A stretch of 15,734 bases of DNA from an uncultured Chloroflexota bacterium (GTDB lineage: Bacteria; Chloroflexota; Chloroflexia; Thermomicrobiales; UBA6265): the NCBI GenBank assembly GCA_937901745.1, contig CALGSZ010000005.1, positions 1 to 15,734 on the forward strand. Reading direction: 5' to 3'. Of the stretch, positions 4,968 through 12,304 are shown one piece after another; positions within the stretch are counted from its first letter, which is position 1, and each line of letters opens with the position of its first letter. Below the pieces are notes generated by a model. It was not told the origin of the DNA. It made no database searches and saw only the letters and a list, made by a program, of their open reading frames with translations. The position numbers were made by a program, and so were the translations under genes.

Positions 4968-7796
4968 CTAGATGTCCTCCATGCCGCCGGACGCGGTGAG
5001 GTTTTCGAGGCGGCTGACGCCGTCGGCGGTCTCGGTCACGCGCCAGATCTCGGAGAAGATCGGTGCGGCGCGGACGTCGTCCACGTGGGAGATGATGAAG
5101 AGCTGATGAAAGACGTCGGCGGTGCCGGCGAGCGAGCCGAGCGTCTCGAGCACGGCAGTGCGGCGGTCACGGTCGAGCGCGCCGAAGACTTCGTCGAGGA
5201 CGAGGAAGCCGGGCGGCCGATGAGCGCGGGCGCCGATCAGGCGGGAGAGCGCTAACCGAGCGCAAAGGGCGATGACGTCGCGCTCGCCGCCGGAGAATTC
5301 TTCCATCGGGAACTTCTCGTCCGCGCCGTCGTAGACCTCGATACCGTAGTTCTCGTTGAACTCGACCTGGTCGTATTTGCCCTCGGTGACGGCGCGGAGG
5401 AGCTCGCTGGTGCGGTCGGCAAGCTCGGGCGCTAGGCGAGCGGCGGCGTACTGCTCGAAGCGGGTGAACTCTCGGTACATCTGATCGAGGAGGTCGGCTT
5501 CGCGGGCGCAGGCATTGGCGCGCTCCGCCAGGCTGTTGATCCGGTTGTGCTCCTCGATCAGGCGCTCGCGTTCGGTGACGGCGAGGTCACGGCGACGAAT
5601 TGCCGCGCCGCGAGCCTCGAGGGCGGCGCGCTCGGCGTCTTTCGCGGTCCGCTCCGCCGCCTGTGCCGCCTCCAGTGCTCGTGGGTCGAAGCCGAGAGCG
5701 GCTCGCGCTGACTCGATACGGGCGCGCTCGGCGGCGCAGCGCTCGAGCTCGGCGAGTGCCGCGGCGAGGGCGGCCTCGTGGTCGGGGCGCTGCGCGAGCT
5801 CTTGGTCTATCTGCTCAATGCGGGCCGCGGCCTCGCGCGCTTTGGTGAGCTCGTCGAGTGCCTGCTGATGGGCGGCGGCGTCGTAGGAGATTGGGCCGAG
5901 CTCAGCGAGCGCCCGCGCGGCTTCCTCGCGCTCGGCGATGGACGTTGCCGCGCGCTCGCGCAGCTGCTCCAGGACGGGGATGGTTCTGGCGACGCGCGCG
6001 TAGAGCTCGGCCTGGGAGCGCGCGGCCTCAACGGTGGCCGCGTCCGGTTCTTGGTCCAGGCCGGCGCGTCGGAGCTCTTCGGCACATTCTTGCTCTGTAG
6101 CTTCCAATTGCCGCTGCTGCTCGGCGATGACTCGGCGGCCCTCTTGGAGCCGGCCCATGAGCCGGGAGAGCTCCTGCTGGCGCTGTTGCGCCGCGCGCTC
6201 GCGCTGCTCGCATTCCTGGGCGCGGCGCTCCTCACGGCGCTGGGCGGCTTCGAAACGCTGGATCTCTTGATCGAGCGCTTCGATCCGGTCGCTTAGGGCA
6301 GCGACGGTCAGCTCCAGCTCGTGTGGCGTGAAGGGGCGGGCGCATGTCGGGCAGCGATCCTCGAACCGGCGACCCTGGAGGTTGGTGACGATCGACTGAT
6401 ACTCGGAGCGCTTCTGGCGGGCGTGCTGCGCGTTTGACTTCGCTGACTGGGCGGCCGCGAGCGCCTCTTCGCGCTCCTGACGCGCGCTCGCGAGCACTTC
6501 CGCCGGATCGCCGGCGGCGATGATTTCCGCGTGTTGGCGCTCCAGCTCCTGGAATTTCTGCTCGTACCACGCGAGCTTGGCTCGCTCCTCGTTGCGCCTG
6601 TGCGCAAGCCGGAGACAGCAGTCGAGTTGGGCCGCGCGATCGGCCGCGCCTTGCGTGTCGAGGGCGGCGGCGACCGAGATTCGGCGCGTGGCGGCGGCGA
6701 TCGGATCGGCCGTGTCCTCTTGGCGCCAGGTCCAGCCCTCGATCTCGGACGCGTTCGCCTTGGTGACGGCGCTTTCCATGTGCGCGACCACTTCGGCGAG
6801 CTGGCGATCGGCGCGGCTCAGGTCTTGGCGGAGTTGCTCGGCCCGCAGATGGCGCTCGCGTTCGAGGGCGAAGGCGGTGACCCGCTCGGTGAGGGCCGGT
6901 ACGCGCTCGGCCACGACGAGCAGCGCGGCACGGTCAGCTTCGGCCTTCGTGAGCCGGGCGAGCGCCTCGCGCGCGGCATCGTGCCTGGCAGCGGCGGCGC
7001 GCTCGTGTCCCGCGATCGTCTCCGCCTCCAAGCGGAGGTCTTTGTCCTGGCGCTCCAGCTCTTGGAGGCGCGTCAGGCGATCGCGCGCCTCGATCAAGGC
7101 CTGCGAGACGGCGGCGAGGTTGGCCTCGGCGGCGACGACTTCGGCTTCCCGCGCGGCGACCATCGCCTCGGCCGCTTCCCGCTCGGCCGCGAAATCGCGG
7201 TCGGCCGCTTGCTCTTGATGTTGGATCTGGAGCGCCTGAGCTTGGTTGCGGGCGGCGGTGCGCTCCTCGGCGATGAGCTGTTGGGCGCGGCGGATCGTCT
7301 CCATTCCGAGGAGCCGTCCGACTTCCCGCCGGCGATCGGTCTCCTTCAGGTTGCCGAAGAAGGTCAGCTCCTTCTGCCGCGTGAAGAAGGTGGAGACGAA
7401 GGCACGATGGTCCAGGCCGATCAGATGTCGAGAAATGTACTCCGTGACCTGCCGCGAGCCTTGCGCGATCGGTGTCTCAGGCTGGTCCTCGCGGTAGACC
7501 ATTGCGGAAGCGGCGCCGCTGCGCTTGAGCTGCCGCTCGACGACGTAGCGGACGTCTTCGCGCGGGTCATGCAGCACGACGCGGACGACGGGCTGAGAGG
7601 CGCGGCCACGCGTCGGAATCTCCTCGGAGACGATCTCGCGCGGGTTGTAGAGGCACCACTCGATCGCCTCGAAGAGGGTGGTCTTGCCGGCGCCGTTCGG
7701 TCCGATGATGGCGACGATGCCCTCGGGCGGCGGAACGAAGCGGTGCTCGCCGTGGAACTGCTTATAGTCGCGGAGATAGAGCTCGGCCAGGATCAC
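4968..7796 (-). CDS. sbcC: SbcC-like (Rad50-type) ATPase subunit of the SbcCD nuclease
   Basis: 942 residues. SbcC is the SMC-like ATPase that, with SbcD, opens hairpins and blocked DNA ends and degrades palindromes. The N-terminal half of the ATPase has Walker A GPNGAGKTT (32-40). A long Ala/Glu/Arg-rich coiled coil (about 170-480 and 490-780) is broken in the middle by the zinc hook CPTC (482-485). The C-terminal half has the ABC signature FSGGERD (834-840), Walker B FLVLDEVFGALD (864-875, D868/E869) and the H-loop histidine in IISHVDD (H904). All functional motifs are intact. The start is GTG at 7796, overlapping the sbcD stop in a GTGA, with GGAGG ten bases upstream inside sbcD. It converges with the aminotransferase gene. 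Control is probably through the LexA box before sbcD. Confidence 0.95.
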   Translation of the reverse strand: MILAELYLRDYKQFHGEHRFVPPPEGIVAIIGPNGAGKTTLFEAIEWCLYNPREIVSEEIPTRGRASQPVVRVVLHDPREDVRYVVERQLKRSGAASAMVYREDQPETPIAQGSRQVTEYISRHLIGLDHRAFVSTFFTRQKELTFFGNLKETDRRREVGRLLGMETIRRAQQLIAEERTAARNQAQALQIQHQEQAADRDFAAEREAAEAMVAAREAEVVAAEANLAAVSQALIEARDRLTRLQELERQDKDLRLEAETIAGHERAAAARHDAAREALARLTKAEADRAALLVVAERVPALTERVTAFALERERHLRAEQLRQDLSRADRQLAEVVAHMESAVTKANASEIEGWTWRQEDTADPIAAATRRISVAAALDTQGAADRAAQLDCCLRLAHRRNEERAKLAWYEQKFQELERQHAEIIAAGDPAEVLASARQEREEALAAAQSAKSNAQHARQKRSEYQSIVTNLQGRRFEDRCPTCARPFTPHELELTVAALSDRIEALDQEIQRFEAAQRREERRAQECEQRERAAQQRQQELSRLMGRLQEGRRVIAEQQRQLEATEQECAEELRRAGLDQEPDAATVEAARSQAELYARVARTIPVLEQLRERAATSIAEREEAARALAELGPISYDAAAHQQALDELTKAREAAARIEQIDQELAQRPDHEAALAAALAELERCAAERARIESARAALGFDPRALEAAQAAERTAKDAERAALEARGAAIRRRDLAVTERERLIEEHNRINSLAERANACAREADLLDQMYREFTRFEQYAAARLAPELADRTSELLRAVTEGKYDQVEFNENYGIEVYDGADEKFPMEEFSGGERDVIALCARLALSRLIGARAHRPPGFLVLDEVFGALDRDRRTAVLETLGSLAGTADVFHQLFIISHVDDVRAAPIFSEIWRVTETADGVSRLENLTASGGMEDI

Positions 7797-8974
7797 GCGA
7801 CGGCATCCTCCGTGGCTCCGGCGGCATCGGCTTCCCGCATCGCCTCTTCGAGCGCGCGGCGGCCACGCTGGCGGAAGGCGGCCGCGAAGGCCGGGTCATA
7901 CTCCTTCTCGCGCTCGGTCACGAAGGCGTCGAACATCTCGCCGATATCGGCTGAGATCGGCTCACCTCCTCGGCTAAAGGGAGCGAGGATGTCCGCGGGC
8001 GAGTAAACCTGAAGCCACCAGACGAACTTCTGCGCCTCGTTCCGGAGGATGCGCTCGGCTTCGAGGCGGATCGGGCGGGGCGTGTGGCGTAGCTCGACGC
8101 GCGCGATGGCGTCTGGCTGCCCGAGATCTTCAAGCATTTTCAGGACGCGATCGGCGATATCGCGAGCATCGTATCCCTCGCCGTTGACCGATGGCAGTGT
8201 CCGCATCGGCCGGGTCTCGATGGGAACCCGCGTGACCTCGGGCGGCTGGCCGGGACCGGAAAGCTCGACGAGCCAGTATCCCGGTTGGACGCGCTCGTCG
8301 CCCCAGCCCATCCGCTCCGTGGAGCCCGCGTACCAGGCGTTCTGGCGGGGCTTCATTGCTTCGTGGTAATGCCCGAGCGCGATGTAATCGAACTCGGGAT
8401 CGAGCATCACCTCTGTCAGCTCTTCCTCGCCAAGCTCGCGCTGGCGTCCCCGTATCTCCAAATTGGGGACGAGGCCGTGGGTGACGAGCACGTTGATGGC
8501 GCCCGGCTCCGGGAAAACCGTGGGCGGCACGGGCTCGGCAAGGCGACCGTGGGGCACGGCGCAGACGACGAGGTTCAGCGATTCATATGGAATCGTTTCC
8601 TGATCGTAGCCGGTCACGAAGCGCACCTTCGGCAGCGCCAGCTCCAAGACTGAAAAGACCGAGCCGCTGGCGCGCAGCCGGGGCGTGTCGTGATTGCCGG
8701 CAATGACGAGGACGGGAAGCCCGGCTTCTTCCAGGCGCCGCGTTTGGCGCACGAAGGCGCGCATCGCCGCGTAGGTCGGCCGCGTGTGGTGAAAGACGTC
8801 GCCGGAGTGGATGACCAGATCCACGTTGCGGGTCAGGATGTCGGAGATGACGGTCTCGTAAGCTCGCTCGACGTCGACCGATCGCTGATTGCGACCAGTT
8901 TGCGGATCGGCCTTGTAGAAGGCGCGATAGCCGAGATGCGTATCGGAAAGATGGGCGATCCGGACCGGTCTCAT
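7793..8974 (-). CDS. sbcD: SbcD-like (Mre11-type) DNA exonuclease/endonuclease
   Basis: 393 residues from ATG 8974. This is the metallophosphatase subunit that cuts DNA when clamped by SbcC. The five phosphoesterase motifs are visible: DTH (11-13), GDVFH (58-62), GNHD (93-96), THG (165-167) and GHYH (201-204); together they hold two Mn/Mg ions. A C-terminal capping and SbcC-binding part follows, rich in charged helices. The ATG at 8974 gives the normal SbcD start (MRPVRIAHLSDTHLG). An in-frame TTG at 9004 would add ten Pro/Ala-rich residues, and neither start has a strong Shine-Dalgarno. The last four bases overlap sbcC. The gene is separated from the upstream methyltransferase gene by about 130 bp, which contains a LexA-type operator, so the pair is likely its own transcription unit. 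Confidence 0.94.
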   Translation of the reverse strand: MRPVRIAHLSDTHLGYRAFYKADPQTGRNQRSVDVERAYETVISDILTRNVDLVIHSGDVFHHTRPTYAAMRAFVRQTRRLEEAGLPVLVIAGNHDTPRLRASGSVFSVLELALPKVRFVTGYDQETIPYESLNLVVCAVPHGRLAEPVPPTVFPEPGAINVLVTHGLVPNLEIRGRQRELGEEELTEVMLDPEFDYIALGHYHEAMKPRQNAWYAGSTERMGWGDERVQPGYWLVELSGPGQPPEVTRVPIETRPMRTLPSVNGEGYDARDIADRVLKMLEDLGQPDAIARVELRHTPRPIRLEAERILRNEAQKFVWWLQVYSPADILAPFSRGGEPISADIGEMFDAFVTEREKEYDPAFAAAFRQRGRRALEEAMREADAAGATEDAVA

Positions 8975-9030
8975 CGGCGGCGCTTTCGGCGTCGGCCGCG
9001 CCAATCAAGCGCAAGGCTCCGCGCGGCAAT

Positions 9031-9044
9031 CGAACGAGTGTTCG
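9031..9044. promoter_or_regulatory. LexA (SOS) box upstream of sbcDC
   Basis: CGAACGAGTGTTCG fits the Gram-positive LexA consensus CGAACRNRYGTTCG at every position and has perfect 5-bp arms. It lies between the methyltransferase stop (9105) and the sbcD start (8974), 56 bp upstream of the ATG. This type of box has been reported for the Chloroflexota genus Dehalococcoides as well as for Firmicutes and Actinobacteria. No convincing -35/-10 pair could be placed around it. Confidence 0.72.
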
Positions 9045-9104
9045 GCAATTGTCCTGATCAGTGTACTCGATTCTCGCGGGGATTGCGGGCGGGACGCGGC
9101 AGAC

Positions 9105-9776
9105 TCACCTTCGCTTGCGGGCTACGCAGATCGTCCACGGGAAGGAGCCGCCGAGCCACTCAATGTCAAGCATACCCGATTGGGTGACGAACTCGGCGAA
9201 GGCGCGCCGCGTCCAGAATTGCTTGTGGTCCGGATCCGATCCGCGCGGCCGGACGTCCAGGTTCTTCCCGCGTGCCATGTTCGCCAAGCAGAAATAGGGC
9301 TCGTGCGGGACGCTGAGGACGACCGCCTCACGCGCGACGCGGGCAAGCTCGCGCAGGGCCGGGGACGGATCGGTCTGGTGCTCCAGAACTTCGAAGCAGC
9401 CGACAACGTCGAAGCTGTCGTCTGGGAAAGGGATGTCGAAGATACTGGCCGTGAGGAAGGTGGCTCCGGGTACCTGGCGCTGGGCGACGGCGACCGAAGC
9501 CGGGTTGAAGTCGAATCCGGTGATCTGCATGCCCGGGAATTGGCGCAGCAAGACGCCCGCGACGAACCCTTCGCCGCAGCCGGCATCGAGGAAGGTGCGC
9601 GGATTGAGCTCCGCGACCCGCGCCGCGATGACATGGTGGAACCGATCAATGAGGCGGCGCTGGATCGGATTCGGGTGTGTATGCTTCCGGAAATTGCTCG
9701 TCTCAATCGCTGGAATCTGAATATCCGTGATCTCGGTCACGCGTCTCTCCGTCAGTTCGAGCGCAACAGCCTTCAT
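9105..9776 (-). CDS. Class I SAM-dependent methyltransferase
   Basis: 223 residues with the Rossmann methyltransferase core: motif I FLDAGCGEG (62-70), the acidic residue ending strand 2 (GFDFN, D89), DIPFPDDSFDVV (114-125) and EVLEH (129-133), as in the Methyltransf_11 type. The C-terminal part (PHEPYF, DHKQFWT, then a strand ending WTICVARKRR) would contain the acceptor site. No membrane segment is present. The ATG follows the stop of the flippase-like gene directly (TAG at 9779-9777, ATG at 9776), so it is the last gene of a three-gene unit with a glycosyltransferase and a flippase-like protein. A lipid-linked sugar or lipid headgroup is therefore a sensible substrate guess, but that rests on context alone. 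DNA, RNA or ubiquinone methylation is not suggested by its motifs. Confidence 0.85.
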   Translation of the reverse strand: MKAVALELTERRVTEITDIQIPAIETSNFRKHTHPNPIQRRLIDRFHHVIAARVAELNPRTFLDAGCGEGFVAGVLLRQFPGMQITGFDFNPASVAVAQRQVPGATFLTASIFDIPFPDDSFDVVGCFEVLEHQTDPSPALRELARVAREAVVLSVPHEPYFCLANMARGKNLDVRPRGSDPDHKQFWTRRAFAEFVTQSGMLDIEWLGGSFPWTICVARKRR

Positions 9777-10835
9777 CTATTCCGGGTCTCCCGGCGCGGT
9801 GAGCATTGTGCCATGAGATTGGGGGCCGGGGTCGGCCATCAGCCAGATCCGGACCGCGCCGTAGAGTATCGGGATCGCCGCGAAGAGAGCGATGCGATAG
9901 GTGACGGCGGCGACGAGTGCTTCCGAGGGGTTCGCGCCATAGGCGTCGGCGACGGCGACCATCAACGCCTCGCGGATGCCGGCGCCGCCGGGCAAGCCGC
10001 TCAACATGCCGAGGACGACCGGGAGGGTGACGAAGCCGAGCGCGAGCATCGGATCGCTCTCGCCGGTGACGGCGCGGAGCAGAGTCCAGAGCACGACGCC
10101 CTGCATGAACCAGTAGAGCACGCTAATCGCGACGGCGGCGAACGCCAGGGCGGGCCGTTTGCTCGGTGAGGTGAGGATGGTCAATGCGGCGAATTGCAGG
10201 CGTTCTTGCAGACGCGGGCGGCGGCGGATGAACGCGACAGCGACGAGCGCGCCGAGCAGCAGCACCGCGACGAGCACGCCGGCGGCGATGAACGCGTTGC
10301 CGGGGAGCGCCGCTAGGACGTCCGCGCCCTCACCGCTGAAGACGAGCCAGGCCGCGCCACCGAGCCCGAGGACGCCAACATCCGCCGCGACCTCCCAGAG
10401 GGCGACGGCGCTCGTTTCGGTGGCGCTCAGGCCGAGGGCGCGCTTGGTAAGGAGCGCGCGGCTGGCCGAGGCTACGCTGACGGGAGCGGTGTAGTTGAGC
10501 GCGACGGAGGTCAGGAAGGCCTCGGATGCGCGGGGCGCGTGAGAGGCGCCGTGGATCATGCGGACCAGGACGTGCCAACGGAAACACAGGAGCGCCAGGG
10601 CGGCCGGGTAGAGGATGAGCCCGGTCAGCAGGGTCGTGCGATCGGCCTCGCTGATGGCGGTGCGGACATCATCAATAGCGCCGCGATGCCAGAGGACACC
10701 GATGGCGATCGCGATCGCAACGGCGAAAACGATCGGCGTGGGCACGCGTCGCAGCATGCCGAGGGGCGAGCGCTTGCTTGACGTTCGCGGGCGCTCGTCC
10801 GCGCCGTCGCCAGGTTCAGGCACCGATGGGTTCAC
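9777..10835 (-). CDS. Flippase-like membrane protein (LPG synthase transmembrane region/UPF0104 family)
   Basis: 352 residues when started at GTG 10835. A short charged N-terminal tail is followed by about eight hydrophobic segments (near 34-50, 67-86, 150-168, 180-203, 230-252, 262-283, 298-314 and 316-333). The conserved GLPGGAGIREA (280-290) near the C-terminus is the hallmark of the family that contains the transmembrane half of lysylphosphatidylglycerol synthase and flippase-like proteins of glycolipid pathways. There is no soluble aminoacyl-transferase domain. The frame is open back to a GTG at 10898, but the GTG at 10835 overlaps the upstream glycosyltransferase stop in a GTGA, as sbcD/sbcC do, and is preferred. 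No clear Shine-Dalgarno is present, so coupling by re-initiation is likely. The role is inferred as moving or handling the lipid-linked product of the neighbouring glycosyltransferase. Confidence 0.82.
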   Translation of the reverse strand: MNPSVPEPGDGADERPRTSSKRSPLGMLRRVPTPIVFAVAIAIAIGVLWHRGAIDDVRTAISEADRTTLLTGLILYPAALALLCFRWHVLVRMIHGASHAPRASEAFLTSVALNYTAPVSVASASRALLTKRALGLSATETSAVALWEVAADVGVLGLGGAAWLVFSGEGADVLAALPGNAFIAAGVLVAVLLLGALVAVAFIRRRPRLQERLQFAALTILTSPSKRPALAFAAVAISVLYWFMQGVVLWTLLRAVTGESDPMLALGFVTLPVVLGMLSGLPGGAGIREALMVAVADAYGANPSEALVAAVTYRIALFAAIPILYGAVRIWLMADPGPQSHGTMLTAPGDPE

Positions 10836-11950
10836 ACCGATTCGCTGAGACGCGTCCCGTCCGGCGCGAGCCCGATCGTTTCGCGCAGGCCGTGGCACGT
10901 CTCGTTCCGCTGCGACTGCGAGCCGTGGGCAAGGAACTCCCCGAGGAGACCGAGCCCGAAGAACTGCGCGCCGATCACGACCAGCAGCACGCTCAGCATC
11001 AGGAGCGGGCGCGTGCCGATGCGCTCGTCGAGGACGAGGCGCTCGAAGGTGAGGTAGAGCCCGAGAATGACACCGACCGCCAGCGCAAGCAATCCCGGAA
11101 TGCCGAAGAGATGCATGGGGCGCTGGCGGTAATGGGTCAGGAAGACAACGGTCATCAGGTCAAGGAAGCCCTTGACCAGGCGCTTGTACCCGTACTTCGA
11201 CGAACCCCAGCGGCGCGGGTGGTGCTTGACGGGAAGCTCGGCCACGCGGAAGCCTTCGGCGTCGGCGAGGACGGGAGTGAAGCGATGGAGCTCGCCGTAG
11301 AGGCGGATGGCCTGCGTCACCTCGCGCCGGTACGCCTTGAAGCCGCAATTGAAGTCGTGGAGCGGCACACCCGAGACGTTGCGAACGGTCCAGTTGAAGA
11401 GCTTGCTCGGGGCCGTCTTGCCGAGCGGGTCTTGCCGACGCTTCTTCCAGCCGGAGACGAGGTCGTATCCCTCATCGAGCTTCGCGAGGAAGCGCGGAAG
11501 CTCGTCGGGATCGTCCTGGAGATCACCGTCCATCGTCACGACGACGTTGCCCCGGGCGACGGCGAATCCATTTGCTAGGGCTTGCGCCTTACCGAAGTTC
11601 CGACGGTGGCGCAGGCCGATGACGCGCTGATCCTCAGCGCGAAGCTCGCAGATCAGTGGCCAGGTGCCGTCCTTCGAGCCGTCATCAATGAAGATGATCT
11701 CGTAGGGGAGATTGATTCGCTCCAGCACCGCGGTGAGCCGGCGATGGAGCTCCCGGAGGTTCCCCTCCTCGTTCATGACCGGGATGACAATGCTGAGCGA
11801 TGTGATGCGGGAGGCATCGGCGCCGGAGACCCGCCCGTCGGAGCGGGCGAGCGTGTGCTCTTCGGCGCGCTCCTTTGGCGCTGCGATTGGGCCGCTCGTG
11901 CCCGTGAGCGCCGCCGACTGATGGGTCGCGGTCCCCATGCTACTTTCCAC
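10832..11950 (-). CDS. Family 2 glycosyltransferase, polyprenyl-phosphate type, with C-terminal membrane helices
   Basis: 372 residues. The GT-A catalytic domain (about 51-270) shows SIVIPVMNEE (53-62), FIDDGSKDGT (87-96), RRNFGKAQALANG (116-128) and the metal-binding DGDLQDDP (141-148), followed by GFKAYRR (203-209). This is the pattern of dolichol-phosphate mannose synthase and ArnC/GtrB-like enzymes, which put a sugar on a polyprenyl phosphate at the inner face of the membrane. Two hydrophobic segments (about 280-301 and 314-340) anchor it, as in GtrB. AGGAG at 11956-11960, five bases before GTG 11950, favours that start over ATG 11938. The N-terminal 50 residues are polar and probably disordered. 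It is first in the operon with the flippase-like and methyltransferase genes. The donor sugar cannot be read from the sequence. Confidence 0.92.
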   Translation of the reverse strand: MESSMGTATHQSAALTGTSGPIAAPKERAEEHTLARSDGRVSGADASRITSLSIVIPVMNEEGNLRELHRRLTAVLERINLPYEIIFIDDGSKDGTWPLICELRAEDQRVIGLRHRRNFGKAQALANGFAVARGNVVVTMDGDLQDDPDELPRFLAKLDEGYDLVSGWKKRRQDPLGKTAPSKLFNWTVRNVSGVPLHDFNCGFKAYRREVTQAIRLYGELHRFTPVLADAEGFRVAELPVKHHPRRWGSSKYGYKRLVKGFLDLMTVVFLTHYRQRPMHLFGIPGLLALAVGVILGLYLTFERLVLDERIGTRPLLMLSVLLVVIGAQFFGLGLLGEFLAHGSQSQRNETCHGLRETIGLAPDGTRLSESV

Positions 11951-11955
11951 TGAGG

Positions 11956-11960
11956 CTCCT
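11956..11960 (-). promoter_or_regulatory. Ribosome binding site of the glycosyltransferase gene
   Basis: On the minus strand AGGAG is followed by five bases and GTG (11950). The alternative ATG at 11938 has only GGAAAG four bases upstream. This makes the GTG the better start. Confidence 0.6.
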
Positions 11961-12015
11961 CATCACCTACCCTTGCCGGTGTGGCTCGCCTCGCGCTGGC
12001 GCGCGGGCGGAGTGG

Positions 12016-12045
12016 ACTATAGCCCCGTGCCCCGGAACGGCGCAA
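12016..12045 (-). promoter_or_regulatory. Candidate promoter of the glycosyltransferase operon
   Basis: Minus strand TTGCGC (12045-12040) and TATAGT (12021-12016) are separated by 18 bases. The -10 matches TATAAT in five of six places; the -35 keeps only the TTG. It would give a 5' leader of about 58 bases. Confidence 0.4.
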
Positions 12046-12074
12046 ACGCGGCGGACTGATCTGGTCTGAGCGGT

Positions 12075-12080
12075 GGAGGG
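12075..12080 (+). promoter_or_regulatory. Ribosome binding site supporting the 70-residue gene
   Basis: GGAGGG with six bases to GTG 12087. It is the main evidence that this short frame is translated, and it decides against the overlapping frame from 12073, whose start would lie before the site. Confidence 0.65.
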
Positions 12081-12086
12081 AAGGCC

Positions 12087-12299
12087 GTGCCTCAGGAGAT
12101 CACGCGGGAACTGCTCGAGCGCGCCGACGCGGACTTCGATGCCGCGCGGACGGCCGAGGAAGTGCGCGCGGTGTTCAAGCGGTACTACACCGATCTGGGC
12201 TGGAAGCGGCTCTGCCGCATGTTCGTGCTTCGTCAAAGTGTGGACGAGCTTTGGCACGCCGAGCAGGAGCGAGCCAAAGCTCGAGAACGCGACGCCTAA
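12087..12299 (+). CDS. Small protein of unknown function (70 residues)
   Basis: I do not recognise this protein. It is 70 residues, almost certainly all-helical, with no signal peptide, membrane segment or Cys pair. An acidic first half (ITRELLERADADFDAARTA) leads to a central aromatic and basic stretch, VFKRYYTDLGWKRLCRMFV (29-47), and a charged tail ending AKARERDA. GTG 12087 has a good GGAGGG site. The gene diverges from the glycosyltransferase operon across a 136-bp spacer and ends five bases before the stop codon of the convergent anti-sigma gene. The well-spaced Shine-Dalgarno and protein-like composition argue that it is real. The other open frame here, starting at 12073, is Ser/Pro/Arg-rich and runs into the convergent gene, so it looks like a shadow. 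Confidence 0.65.
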   Translation: MPQEITRELLERADADFDAARTAEEVRAVFKRYYTDLGWKRLCRMFVLRQSVDELWHAEQERAKARERDA

Positions 12300-12304
12300 C
12301 CCGT

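Noticed and set aside
4908..4968. Terminator serving sbcC as well as the aminotransferase
   Set aside because: The hairpin is symmetric but the minus-strand sequence beyond it has no T tract, so only plus-strand termination is supported.
6531..8006. Plus-strand open frame of 491 codons opposite sbcC/sbcD
   Set aside because: It lies antisense to two genes with complete catalytic motifs and shows no domain of its own.
10836..10898. Longer N-terminus for the flippase-like protein
   Set aside because: It would overlap the glycosyltransferase gene by 67 bp, whereas the GTG at 10835 gives the GTGA overlap seen elsewhere in the window.
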